A stretch of DNA of 9,825 nucleotides from Bacillota bacterium (GTDB lineage Bacteria; Bacillota; Clostridia; Peptostreptococcales; Anaerovoracaceae). The stretch spans positions 1 through 9,825 of the forward strand of contig JAEEOX010000108.1 of NCBI GenBank assembly GCA_016284485.1. The letters run 5' to 3'. How positions within the stretch are numbered: position 1 is the stretch's first letter; every line of letters starts with the position of its first letter. Both the position numbers and the translations under genes were made by a program. The notes beneath the pieces are model-generated. The model ran no database searches, was not told the origin of the DNA, and worked only from the letters and a program-made list of their open reading frames with translations. Positions 1 to 5,807 of this stretch are shown in pieces.

Positions 1-1
1 G

Positions 2-280
2 AGTATCGATGCGGCTGAAATGGTTTATTGTATGAGCCGGGCATACTGGGGGCAGGGGCTGATGCCGGAAGCATTAAAAGCCGTGATGGATTATCTTTTT
101 GATACTGTCGGACTAAATCGCATTGCTGCGTGTCATGATGCAAACAATCCAAAATCAGGACGCGTCATGGAAAAAGCCGGAATGAAACTGGAGGGTATTC
201 TGAGGGCGGCAGGAAAAAACAATCTCGGGATCTGTGATGATGTGTGGCATGCGATGCTCCGAAGTGACAGGAAGAAATGA
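2..280 (+). CDS. GNAT N-acetyltransferase, RimJ/RimL type (C-terminal part)
   Basis: Only the C-terminal part (about 92 residues) is in the window; the frame is open from base 2, so the ATG at 20 is probably internal. The protein should transfer an acetyl group from acetyl-CoA to an amino group of a protein or small molecule. The acetyl-CoA loop is visible as SRAYWGQGLMPEAL (pattern Q/R-x-x-G-x-G/A), followed by the typical late motif NPKSGRVMEKAGMKLEG, in which N, S, R, EK and G are conserved in RimJ/RimL-like enzymes. The end (WHAMLRSDRKK) matches the usual C-terminal strand. It lies 15 bp before a second, dissimilar GNAT gene. Its codons look somewhat richer in A and T than those of the next gene. 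The substrate cannot be told from sequence. Confidence 0.88.
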   Translation, partial: SIDAAEMVYCMSRAYWGQGLMPEALKAVMDYLFDTVGLNRIAACHDANNPKSGRVMEKAGMKLEGILRAAGKNNLGICDDVWHAMLRSDRKK

Positions 281-283
281 TTT

Positions 284-290
284 AAGGAGG
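284..290 (+). promoter_or_regulatory. Strong ribosome binding site of the second GNAT gene
   Basis: AAGGAGG lies 5 nt before the ATG at 296, a near-perfect Shine-Dalgarno sequence that fixes this start. It sits in the 15-bp gap after the preceding stop codon, which fits one transcript. Confidence 0.8.
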
Positions 291-295
291 AAAAT

Positions 296-787
296 ATGGA
301 CATCAGAATAGAACCCATGACCAGAGAGCAGATGCACGAGATGTATCAGGCTTTCCAGATGGATCCCATGATCTTCGATGACATGGAGCTCTTTGAGCAG
401 GTCAAAAATTACGTATATAATCCCGAGAAAGTGGACATGCTCTACGATATGCGCATGGATGAAGAGGGCAGCCATCTTTTCGCGGTGATGCTTGACGATA
501 AGGTCATCGGCGAGGTGGGCCTCAGGCACTACAGCGACGAGACAAAGGAATGCGAGCTGAGCGTCCACATGATGAATGACTCGGTGAAGGGCAAGGGCTA
601 CGGGACTCAGGCGGAGAAACTGGCCATCGATTACGCCTTCGACGTGCTGGGGGCGGAGAGCATCTTCGCGGAATCACTGATCAAAAACGCAAGGAGCCAG
701 CACATCATGGAGAAGCTGGGCTTCAGGTATTTTGGTGAAAACGAAGGCTTCAAACAGTATCGCCTTGTCAGAGAGGACAGAGTGTGA
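296..787 (+). CDS. GNAT family N-acetyltransferase
   Basis: 163 residues, a full-length single-domain GNAT acetyltransferase. The acetyl-CoA binding loop is at about residues 97-104 (V-K-G-K-G-Y-G-T), preceded by the strand ECELSVHMM. It is followed by the typical helix and strand (AIDYAFDVLGAESIFAESLIKNARSQHIMEKLGFRYFG), where N, S and EKLGF are conserved family positions. The N-terminal 45 residues are acidic and rich in Met, and may form the acceptor side. The gene follows the first GNAT by 15 bp, and its stop is 1 nt before the HD-domain gene start, so the three are probably cotranscribed. The two acetyltransferases are not close copies of each other. The acetylated substrate is unknown. 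Confidence 0.88.
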   Translation: MDIRIEPMTREQMHEMYQAFQMDPMIFDDMELFEQVKNYVYNPEKVDMLYDMRMDEEGSHLFAVMLDDKVIGEVGLRHYSDETKECELSVHMMNDSVKGKGYGTQAEKLAIDYAFDVLGAESIFAESLIKNARSQHIMEKLGFRYFGENEGFKQYRLVREDRV

Positions 788-788
788 A

Positions 789-1439
789 ATGAACCGTGAG
801 CTTATAACCAAAACAGAAGATTTCCTCAAACAAAAGTTTGATTCAGGGCTGTATCTCTCCGAGCATCCGGATGCCAAAGCCTACAGGCTGGAGCACACTT
901 ACCGTGTGGCTAACATCGGAAGACAGATCGCAAGGGAAGAGGGATTCGACGAAACAGAGATGGTCATCGCCTGTCTCCTCCACGACGTATCCTACTGCGA
1001 GGAATTCGGTGAAGAAGGCTGGCTGGAACACGGCAGACGCGCCGCAGCCATAGCCAGGCCCTTCCTTGAGACACTGGGCCTTGCCGAGGACCGTATCAAT
1101 GATATCTGTTACGGGATCGCCATCCACGTGGATGACAAGGCGGACTTCGAAGGAGAGAGGACAGCCTTCGCGCTTTCGGTGGGAGATGCGGACAACATCG
1201 ACCGCTTCGACGTGTATCGGATCCACGAGGGTCTGGAAGCGGAGGACTTCATCCACAAATCTTACGAAGACAAGCTGGATTACACAGTGAAGCGCCTGAC
1301 CCGGCTCAAAGAACTGCGGGAGATGCCCATGGGCACCGCCACCGCAGAGAGACTGTGGAAGGAAAGGCTGGACTTCTACATCAGCTTCTGCGAGAAGCTG
1401 GAGAGCCAGCTGAGATCAAGCTATAGTATTTTGGACTGA
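789..1439 (+). CDS. HD-domain metal-dependent phosphohydrolase
   Basis: 216 residues from the ATG at 789, which lies 1 nt after the previous stop (785-787). A longer in-frame reading from 732 would run 56 bp into the GNAT gene and has no ribosome binding site. HD-domain residues are visible: H36 (in RLEHTYRVA), the doublet H65-D66 (in ACLLHDVSY), H81 (LEHGRR), H113 (IAIHVDDK) and D135 (in GDADNIDRFD). This is the usual metal-binding set of HD phosphohydrolases, which cleave phosphate esters, often of nucleotides. The DADNIDR motif places it near uncharacterised YedJ-like HD proteins rather than the cyclic-di-GMP HD-GYP group. Translation is probably coupled to the upstream gene, because only a weak GAGAGGA lies before the start. 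The substrate is unknown. Confidence 0.87.
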   Translation: MNRELITKTEDFLKQKFDSGLYLSEHPDAKAYRLEHTYRVANIGRQIAREEGFDETEMVIACLLHDVSYCEEFGEEGWLEHGRRAAAIARPFLETLGLAEDRINDICYGIAIHVDDKADFEGERTAFALSVGDADNIDRFDVYRIHEGLEAEDFIHKSYEDKLDYTVKRLTRLKELREMPMGTATAERLWKERLDFYISFCEKLESQLRSSYSILD

Positions 1440-1453
1440 AAGAAGGGTTATTA

Positions 1454-2485
1454 ATGTTTGACAGCGCTTTGGAAAACATCCAGGTCGTGGGGCCGGTCTG
1501 TGCGGTGGCATGGATCGTCACCATCATTTTCATCATGTGGAAACCACAGAGGTACTTCAACAGCTTCCTTCTGATGGCGGCGATGATGGTCACAATGGTG
1601 TTCATCGCAGGATTTTTTGGGGAATACTCGGGGATCTTCCTTTTGGTGTGCTTCATAATAGTGTGCATAGCCCTGTTCATGGCGCCGGTGCTGCTGATCA
1701 TAAACGGCGTAGTGATGATAAAGAAGGAATCGGTGTGCGCCGCCCATCTTTTGTCCCTGGGGCTGGGCATAGTCATCGCTATCGGCGAGATAGCGTCGGT
1801 GATATATGTGCTGGGCCTGGCCGGGAACACCAGACTTGGCGACGTGAACCTTCCGATCCTCTTCGTGGCGGCGACGGTGTTCTACTTCAGCTACCTGGTG
1901 CTCTGCTTCGTGATCTACTCCCTGTTCATCACCCACAGACCACACAGGAATAACTTCAACTACGTGATCATCCACGGCTGCGGCCTGGCAGGAGGGGAGC
2001 GGGTCACAAAACTTCTTTCCGACAGGGTGGACAAGGCCATCGAAATATATGAGAAATGCAAGGTCAAGCCTGTGCTGATCCCCAGCGGCGGCCAGGGTGC
2101 CGACGAAAAGATCAGCGAGGCCCAGGCCATGAAGAACTATCTCCTGGAGAAGGGAGTGCCGGAGGCGGATGTTTTGCTGGAGGACAAGTCTGCCACCACC
2201 GAGGAAAACATCATGAACTCCAAAGCCATCATCGACTCCCGGGAGGGCAGGAAAAAGACAGCTCTGGTATCCAGCAACTACCACGTCTACAGGTGCCTGA
2301 GGCTGGCCAGAAAGGCGGGGCTCAAGTGCACCGGCATCGGCGCCCACGTGGCGCTGTACTACTGGCCCTCGGCATTGATCAGGGAATTCATCGCAGTGTT
2401 CCTGACCAAGAACTTCCTGATCTGGGCGATGATAGGGTATCTGGTCTTCGTGAGCCCGCTGCTGTACGCGTTTTTGGTTGAATAG
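1454..2485 (+). CDS. YdcF/ElyC/SanA-like (DUF218) protein with N-terminal membrane segments
   Basis: 343 residues. The first ~160 residues hold several hydrophobic helices (PVCAVAWIVTIIFIMW, FLLMAAMMVTMVFIAGFF, GIFLLVCFIIVCIALFM, a further one near ASVIYVLGLAG and one near VLCFVIYSLFIT). A soluble DUF218 domain starts at about residue 169 (NYVIIHGCGL). Family motifs follow: IPSGGQGADEKISEAQAM, LEDKSATTEENIMNSKAII and ALVSSNYHVYRCLRLARKAGL. One more hydrophobic helix closes the protein (FLIWAMIGYLVFVSPLLYAFL). DUF218 proteins include E. coli ElyC and SanA, linked to envelope integrity, and YdcF; the biochemical activity of the family is not settled. An AGAAGGG-like ribosome binding site precedes the ATG, 14 nt after the HD gene's stop, so the gene sits in the same run. 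A cell-envelope role is inference from the family. Confidence 0.88.
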   Translation: MFDSALENIQVVGPVCAVAWIVTIIFIMWKPQRYFNSFLLMAAMMVTMVFIAGFFGEYSGIFLLVCFIIVCIALFMAPVLLIINGVVMIKKESVCAAHLLSLGLGIVIAIGEIASVIYVLGLAGNTRLGDVNLPILFVAATVFYFSYLVLCFVIYSLFITHRPHRNNFNYVIIHGCGLAGGERVTKLLSDRVDKAIEIYEKCKVKPVLIPSGGQGADEKISEAQAMKNYLLEKGVPEADVLLEDKSATTEENIMNSKAIIDSREGRKKTALVSSNYHVYRCLRLARKAGLKCTGIGAHVALYYWPSALIREFIAVFLTKNFLIWAMIGYLVFVSPLLYAFLVE

Positions 2486-2504
2486 GAAAGGAAAGGAAAA
2501 GATC

Positions 2505-3110
2505 ATGGAAAAAAGTAGACTGACGACCATATTGGTACTGATCCTGGCGGTGGCCATGTGCGCCGGACTGCTGGCGGCCTGCGGCGGAGGCGGGTCTCAG
2601 GGCGGCGAAGAGCCGCAGGATGATCCGGGAGTGGAAGCCCCCGGCGGAGACCCCGTGGAAGAGGGGCCCGCGGTGGTGACCCTGATCGAAGATATCGACA
2701 CCGCCGACATGCTGGACATGCCCCTTGAGATGGAGTCTGTGACCCTCTATGAGGACGGCAGGGTGAAGGTGGTGCCCACCGGCGAAATGCTGGCTTACTA
2801 CGAAGGAACCGACGTCCTGGAGGACGGCGGCGTATACCCCTTCGACTACATCGATAAGGTGAAGGAGATCTACCTGGTGAGATTCGGAAACGGCGGCTAC
2901 AGGACGGTGATCGCCCTCATGGAGGACGGGTCGCTTTTCGCCTTCAGCGCAAAAGATCTGCTGGCCGACCACAAGCTCTCCGTCTACGGTGACATCGGCG
3001 GAGTGGCGGGTTTCACAGATGTGCAGCAGATTCAGGATGAGGGGGCCTTCGGCGTCCTGGGGATCACCGAGGGCGGCGAAGAGATATTGCTGGATCCCTA
3101 CCTATATTAG
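2505..3110 (+). CDS. Small putative lipoprotein of unknown function
   Basis: 201 residues from the ATG at 2505, which has the purine-rich GGAAAGGAAAG just upstream. An in-frame ATG at 2478 would overlap the previous gene and place nine extra charged residues before the signal sequence, so it is less likely. The N-terminus is a lipoprotein signal: EKSR, then a hydrophobic core of about 18 residues, then lipobox L23-A24-A25-C26. A Gly/Pro/Glu-rich linker runs to about residue 60. The remaining domain is acidic and rich in beta strand by eye (MESVTLYEDGRVKVVPTG, YFDYIDKVKEIYLVRFG, TVIALMEDGSLFAFSAKDLL). I do not recognise the family. The mature protein should be attached to the outer face of the membrane by diacylglyceryl-Cys26. 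It is the last gene of the run; no clear terminator follows. Confidence 0.8.
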   Translation: MEKSRLTTILVLILAVAMCAGLLAACGGGGSQGGEEPQDDPGVEAPGGDPVEEGPAVVTLIEDIDTADMLDMPLEMESVTLYEDGRVKVVPTGEMLAYYEGTDVLEDGGVYPFDYIDKVKEIYLVRFGNGGYRTVIALMEDGSLFAFSAKDLLADHKLSVYGDIGGVAGFTDVQQIQDEGAFGVLGITEGGEEILLDPYLY

Positions 3111-3145
3111 GCCCTGAAAATTGTTGAAATTGTTTAAAAATTGAC

Positions 3146-3174
3146 TTTACAAGCACATAGTCAGTAGATATACT
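3146..3174 (+). promoter_or_regulatory. Sigma-A type promoter of the riboswitch-nhaC unit
   Basis: TTTACA (3146-3151) and TATACT (3169-3174) are separated by 17 bp; each hexamer differs from the consensus at one position. A second reading, TTGACT (3141-3146) with TAGATA (3165-3170) and an 18-bp spacer, overlaps it. Transcription would start near 3181, about 12 nt before the aptamer, which is the expected position for a riboswitch leader. Confidence 0.7.
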
Positions 3175-3192
3175 AGTGACATATTGATATTT

Positions 3193-3366
3193 GGTCAGAG
3201 CTGAGAACAGGCGGGTCTCAAGCACCCGCCGGCTCTCACGGGAAACCGGTGCGAATCCGGTACAGTCTCCTCTGCTGTAACGCCGACGAAGGGTTCAGAA
3301 CCATTGGAGTATTCTCTGAGAAGGGATCCCTGAGAATGAAGCGAAGTCAGAATACCGGCTCTTACC
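3193..3366 (+). ncRNA. Cobalamin riboswitch aptamer
   Basis: Conserved cobalamin-aptamer blocks appear in order: GGGAAACCGGTGCGAATCC (3240-3258), GCTGTAACGCCGACGAAGG (3274-3292) and a B12-box-like AAGCGAAGTCAGAATACCGG (3339-3358). The closing helix P1 can be drawn between 3193-3202 and 3357-3366: nine of ten positions pair (one G-U), with one C-U mismatch. A second helix, GGCGGGT with ACCCGCC, lies at 3210-3229. The aptamer should bind a cobalamin form in the nascent leader and control the NhaC-family gene downstream. Which cobalamin form is bound cannot be told by eye. It begins about 12 nt after the predicted transcription start and is followed by an expression platform with a terminator. 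Confidence 0.93.
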
Positions 3367-3377
3367 TTCCATCACTT

Positions 3378-3441
3378 TTCGGGCAGAGAAAAGACATGGA
3401 AACATCATTTTTGTGTTGTTTTTGATTAGCCTTTGCCTGAA
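3378..3441 (+). promoter_or_regulatory. Predicted antiterminator of the cobalamin riboswitch
   Basis: TTCGGGCAGAG (3378-3388) can pair along its whole length with CTTTGCCTGAA (3431-3441): 11 pairs, two of them G-U. The second arm contains most of the 5' arm of the terminator (3430-3435), so the two structures exclude each other. The first arm also lies inside a competing hairpin, CTTTTC (3375-3380) with GAAAAG (3388-3393). That gives a plausible way for ligand binding to free the terminator. The pairing is seen in the sequence; the switching is inference. Confidence 0.6.
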
Positions 3442-3460
3442 CAGAGGTTTTTTCTTTTTT
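3428..3460 (+). terminator. Riboswitch-controlled intrinsic terminator
   Basis: CCTTTG (3430-3435) pairs with CAGAGG (3442-3447), one pair being G-U, around a 6-nt loop. The stem can extend by G3429 and A3428 into the following T run. The T tract is six T, one C, six T (3448-3460). It stands between the aptamer and the nhaC ribosome binding site, so it fits premature termination rather than the end of an upstream gene. Confidence 0.75.
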
Positions 3461-3482
3461 ACAGTTCTGAAAGGAGTAATTT

Positions 3483-5003
3483 ATGTCAGAACAGACAACC
3501 AAGAGATTGCCCAGCAAGATCGCGGGTCTCATTCCCGTAATCGTGCTTCTCGCAATCATGATCACCAACTACGTAGCCGGTTGGGGCCAGGATCCTCACA
3601 TCCCTGTCCTTATCGCCTGTGCGGTCGCAATGATCGTAGGTAAGGTATACGGCTACACCTACAAGGAAATGCTTGCCGGCGCTCTCGACGCTGTAAGCCA
3701 GTCCCTTGAAGCCATCATCATCATTCTTTGCGTAGGCTGCCTTATCGGTGCTTTTGAGGGATCCGGAACGATTCCCGCAGTAGTATACTACGGACTCAAC
3801 GTCATCTCCCCCGCAGCATTCCTGCCTCTTGCCTGCATTCTTTGCGCAGTTGTAGGTATCGCACTTGGATCAGCCTGGACAGTATCCGCTACGCTTGGAA
3901 TCGCCTTCATGACTATCGGAGCAACAATGGGACTCAACCCCGCGCTCATCGCAGGCATGGTTCTTTCCGGAGCATGCTGCGGAGACAAGTTCTCACCGCT
4001 CTCCGACTCCACCAACCTGGCCGCAGGATCTGCTCAGACAGGTCTGTTCGACCACGTAGGAGCTATGGTCACCACAACATTCCCGAGCCTTGTCATAGCC
4101 ATCATCCTTTATGCCATTGCAGGCATCAAGGGATCCGCGAACTACGACCCGACAGTTGCTCAGGAACTCCAGGAAGCCATCGTTGGAAATTATAACCATA
4201 TGAGCGTCCTCCTTCTTATCCCTGTTGTGCTCATCATTGTCGTTGCGGTACTGAAGGTGCCCGCACTTCCGGCTATCCTTCTGCTTAGCGCCATCGGCTG
4301 CGTGTTCGCAGTGATCTTCCAGGGAGCAAGCTTCTCTGACTGCATCACCCTTACACACTATGGATATGAAGCAGAGACAGGAAACGAGCTGGCTGACAAA
4401 CTGATGAACCGAGGCGGTATGGACAGTATGCTCTGGACCAACAACCTGGTCATCGTGGCTGTTGGATTCGGCGGCATTCTCCAGACCATCGGAGCAGTTG
4501 AGTCACTTCTCGGCGCACTTATCAAGAAGGTAAAGACTCCGTTCCAGCTTGTGGCAGTTACAATGGTAACAGGTGCATTCTGCATCACCACCATGTGCGA
4601 CCAGTACCTTGGACTCATCATCCCTGCAGCAATGTACAAGGATAAGTATGATGAGATGGGACTTGGCAGAAACATGCTTTCCAGAACACTTGAGGACTGC
4701 GGTACTCTGTGGAGCCCGCTGGTACCCTGGTCATCCTGCGGTGCATATCACTCAAATATTCTGGGAGTGCCCACACTCAGCTATCTGCCCTTCGTATTCA
4801 TGAACATCATCAACCCGATCTTCGCTCTCGTTACCACATCCTATGGCGGAAACACCATCTATGCTGACGGTTCCAGAACGAACATCTTCAAGAAGCTCGT
4901 CAAGGGCAAAGGCCCCGCAGGCGCTCCGGATGAAGCTCATGAAAAGGCTATGGCAGCACTTAAGGAACTCCGTGCAAGCGGAAAATATCCTGATTTCAAA
5001 TAA
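3483..5003 (+). CDS. NhaC-family Na+/H+ antiporter-like transporter
   Basis: 506 residues, normal length for the NhaC family, with about a dozen hydrophobic segments. The family signature is clear at residues 167-178 (GDKFSPLSDSTN). Further NhaC-like stretches are GSAWTVSATLGIAFMTIG and, near the end, LEDCGTLWSPLVPWSSCGAYHSNILGV. NhaC proteins exchange Na+ for H+, and relatives carry organic substrates such as malate/lactate (MleN) or are predicted amino-acid carriers (methionine, lysine, tyrosine) from their riboswitch or T-box control. Here control is by a cobalamin riboswitch, so simple Na+/H+ exchange is not the obvious job and the substrate is open. The ribosome binding site AAGGAG (3471-3476) is strong. 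Codon use favours CTT, GTA and ACA more than the CTG/GTG-rich neighbours, perhaps from high expression or separate origin. A small membrane-protein gene follows without a terminator between. Confidence 0.9.
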   Translation: MSEQTTKRLPSKIAGLIPVIVLLAIMITNYVAGWGQDPHIPVLIACAVAMIVGKVYGYTYKEMLAGALDAVSQSLEAIIIILCVGCLIGAFEGSGTIPAVVYYGLNVISPAAFLPLACILCAVVGIALGSAWTVSATLGIAFMTIGATMGLNPALIAGMVLSGACCGDKFSPLSDSTNLAAGSAQTGLFDHVGAMVTTTFPSLVIAIILYAIAGIKGSANYDPTVAQELQEAIVGNYNHMSVLLLIPVVLIIVVAVLKVPALPAILLLSAIGCVFAVIFQGASFSDCITLTHYGYEAETGNELADKLMNRGGMDSMLWTNNLVIVAVGFGGILQTIGAVESLLGALIKKVKTPFQLVAVTMVTGAFCITTMCDQYLGLIIPAAMYKDKYDEMGLGRNMLSRTLEDCGTLWSPLVPWSSCGAYHSNILGVPTLSYLPFVFMNIINPIFALVTTSYGGNTIYADGSRTNIFKKLVKGKGPAGAPDEAHEKAMAALKELRASGKYPDFK

Positions 5004-5046
5004 AGTAAAGATTCATACAGAACGAATTTAGAGCGAATTTAGAAAG

Positions 5047-5454
5047 ATGGAAGAATTCAGAGGAATAGTCAAAGACAGAGACAGAAGCACGAGGATCATG
5101 TACGTGGCAGTTGCAGTGCTCTTCATAGTGCTGGAGATCATCAGACACAAATGGATCTACGTGCCCCTGGCAGTGCTGGTGCTCCTGGCCTGCTTTCTCC
5201 GTAAAGAACAGATAATCAACCGCGCCGGCATCACCACAAGGCTGAATGTTTTCGGCGTCATCCATGAAAACACATGGAGATGGGAGGACATATCTTCCCT
5301 GGGCTTCGATTACCACAAAAAATCCCCCAACGTCATCCTTAACATACGTTGGGACATAAAGATGCGTTCCTACGAGATCAATTCCCGCGACGTCTCCGGC
5401 ATCAAAGACCTCGCCAGAGAGATGAACCCCTCCATCAAATTCGAGAGCCTTTAA
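5047..5454 (+). CDS. Small two-TM membrane protein of unknown function
   Basis: 135 residues. A short charged N-terminus (EEFRGIVKDRDRSTR) leads into two closely spaced hydrophobic segments (about 17-32 and 36-51). A soluble domain of about 80 residues follows (RKEQIINRAGITTRLNVFGVIHENTWRWEDISSLGFDY...). The alternation of strands and the ITTR...WEDISSLGF pattern recall the PH-like domains found in small bacterial membrane proteins, but I cannot name the family. It starts 43 nt after the transporter with no terminator between, and a strong terminator follows at 5471, so it is probably cotranscribed and under the same cobalamin control. The ribosome binding site is poor (AGAAAG), which suggests low translation. 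Its codon use resembles the rest of the window more than it does the transporter. Confidence 0.72.
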   Translation: MEEFRGIVKDRDRSTRIMYVAVAVLFIVLEIIRHKWIYVPLAVLVLLACFLRKEQIINRAGITTRLNVFGVIHENTWRWEDISSLGFDYHKKSPNVILNIRWDIKMRSYEINSRDVSGIKDLAREMNPSIKFESL

Positions 5455-5470
5455 ATATTAGGATAAAGGG

Positions 5471-5500
5471 AAAAGGACCTTCCTGCGGAAGGTCCTTTTT
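5471..5500 (+). terminator. Rho-independent terminator of the nhaC unit
   Basis: A perfect 13-bp stem, AAAAGGACCTTCC (5471-5483) with GGAAGGTCCTTTT (5487-5499), closes a 3-nt loop and runs into a T tract. It sits 16 nt after the stop of the small membrane-protein gene. The A-rich 5' side could also serve the opposite strand. Confidence 0.92.
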
Positions 5501-5560
5501 TCGTTGTTTTTGGGAGGAATCATACTGAGGCGCCGTCTCGAAAAGTTATGTAAACTCAAA

Positions 5561-5754
5561 TTACTGTACAATTTCAAAAAAATGAAATTGTACAGTAGTG
5601 GGCCCTGTGTTTTACTGTAGAAAAAGAGTTTTTTGATTACCTACAGTAATGGATGGAGTGATTAGGGTCAAAACACGGGCAAAAGCGGAGTTCAACCCTG
5701 GAAAATGAGATTTATTTACTGTACAATTTCAAAAAAATGAAATCATACAGTAAT
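5561..5754. repeat. Cluster of three TTACTGTA...TACAGTA inverted repeats (MITE-like)
   Basis: Unit 1: TACTGTACAATTTCA (5562-5576) and its exact reverse complement (5583-5597) around six A. Unit 2: TTACTGTAG (5612-5620) and CTACAGTAA (5641-5649) around 20 nt. Unit 3 repeats the left arm of unit 1 (5717-5731) with the same A loop and a right arm with two changes (5738-5752). The outer ends of the block, 5561-5576 and 5738-5753, are also inverted repeats of each other, so it could be a ~193-bp miniature element. I saw no target-site duplication and no coding sequence. The unpaired stretch between units 2 and 3 shows nothing I recognise. It lies between two convergent genes, each with its own terminator. 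Confidence 0.75.
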
Positions 5755-5756
5755 TT

Positions 5757-5797
5757 AAACAGGGCGAGGATAAAAAGTGACATCCTCGCCCTGTTTT
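5757..5797 (-). terminator. Terminator of the beta-helix surface protein gene
   Basis: A perfect 15-bp inverted repeat, AAACAGGGCGAGGAT (5757-5771) and ATCCTCGCCCTGTTT (5782-5796), with a 10-nt loop. It begins 11 nt past the stop codon of the minus-strand gene. On the minus strand the stem is followed by TTTAAATT-like sequence, a modest T tract; on the plus strand TTTT follows, so it may work in both directions. Confidence 0.82.
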
Positions 5798-5807
5798 CGT
5801 ATATCAA

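Noticed and set aside
732..788. Longer N-terminus for the HD-domain protein
   Set aside because: It would overlap the acetyltransferase gene by 56 bp, has no ribosome binding site, and adds residues outside the HD domain.
2478..2504. Upstream start for the lipoprotein
   Set aside because: It overlaps the previous gene and the better ribosome binding site lies before 2505, giving a standard lipoprotein signal.
5023..5043. 11-bp direct repeat CGAATTTAGA before the small membrane-protein gene as an operator
   Set aside because: Only two short copies, A/T-rich, inside an operon and without a promoter beside them; a small local duplication is enough to explain it.
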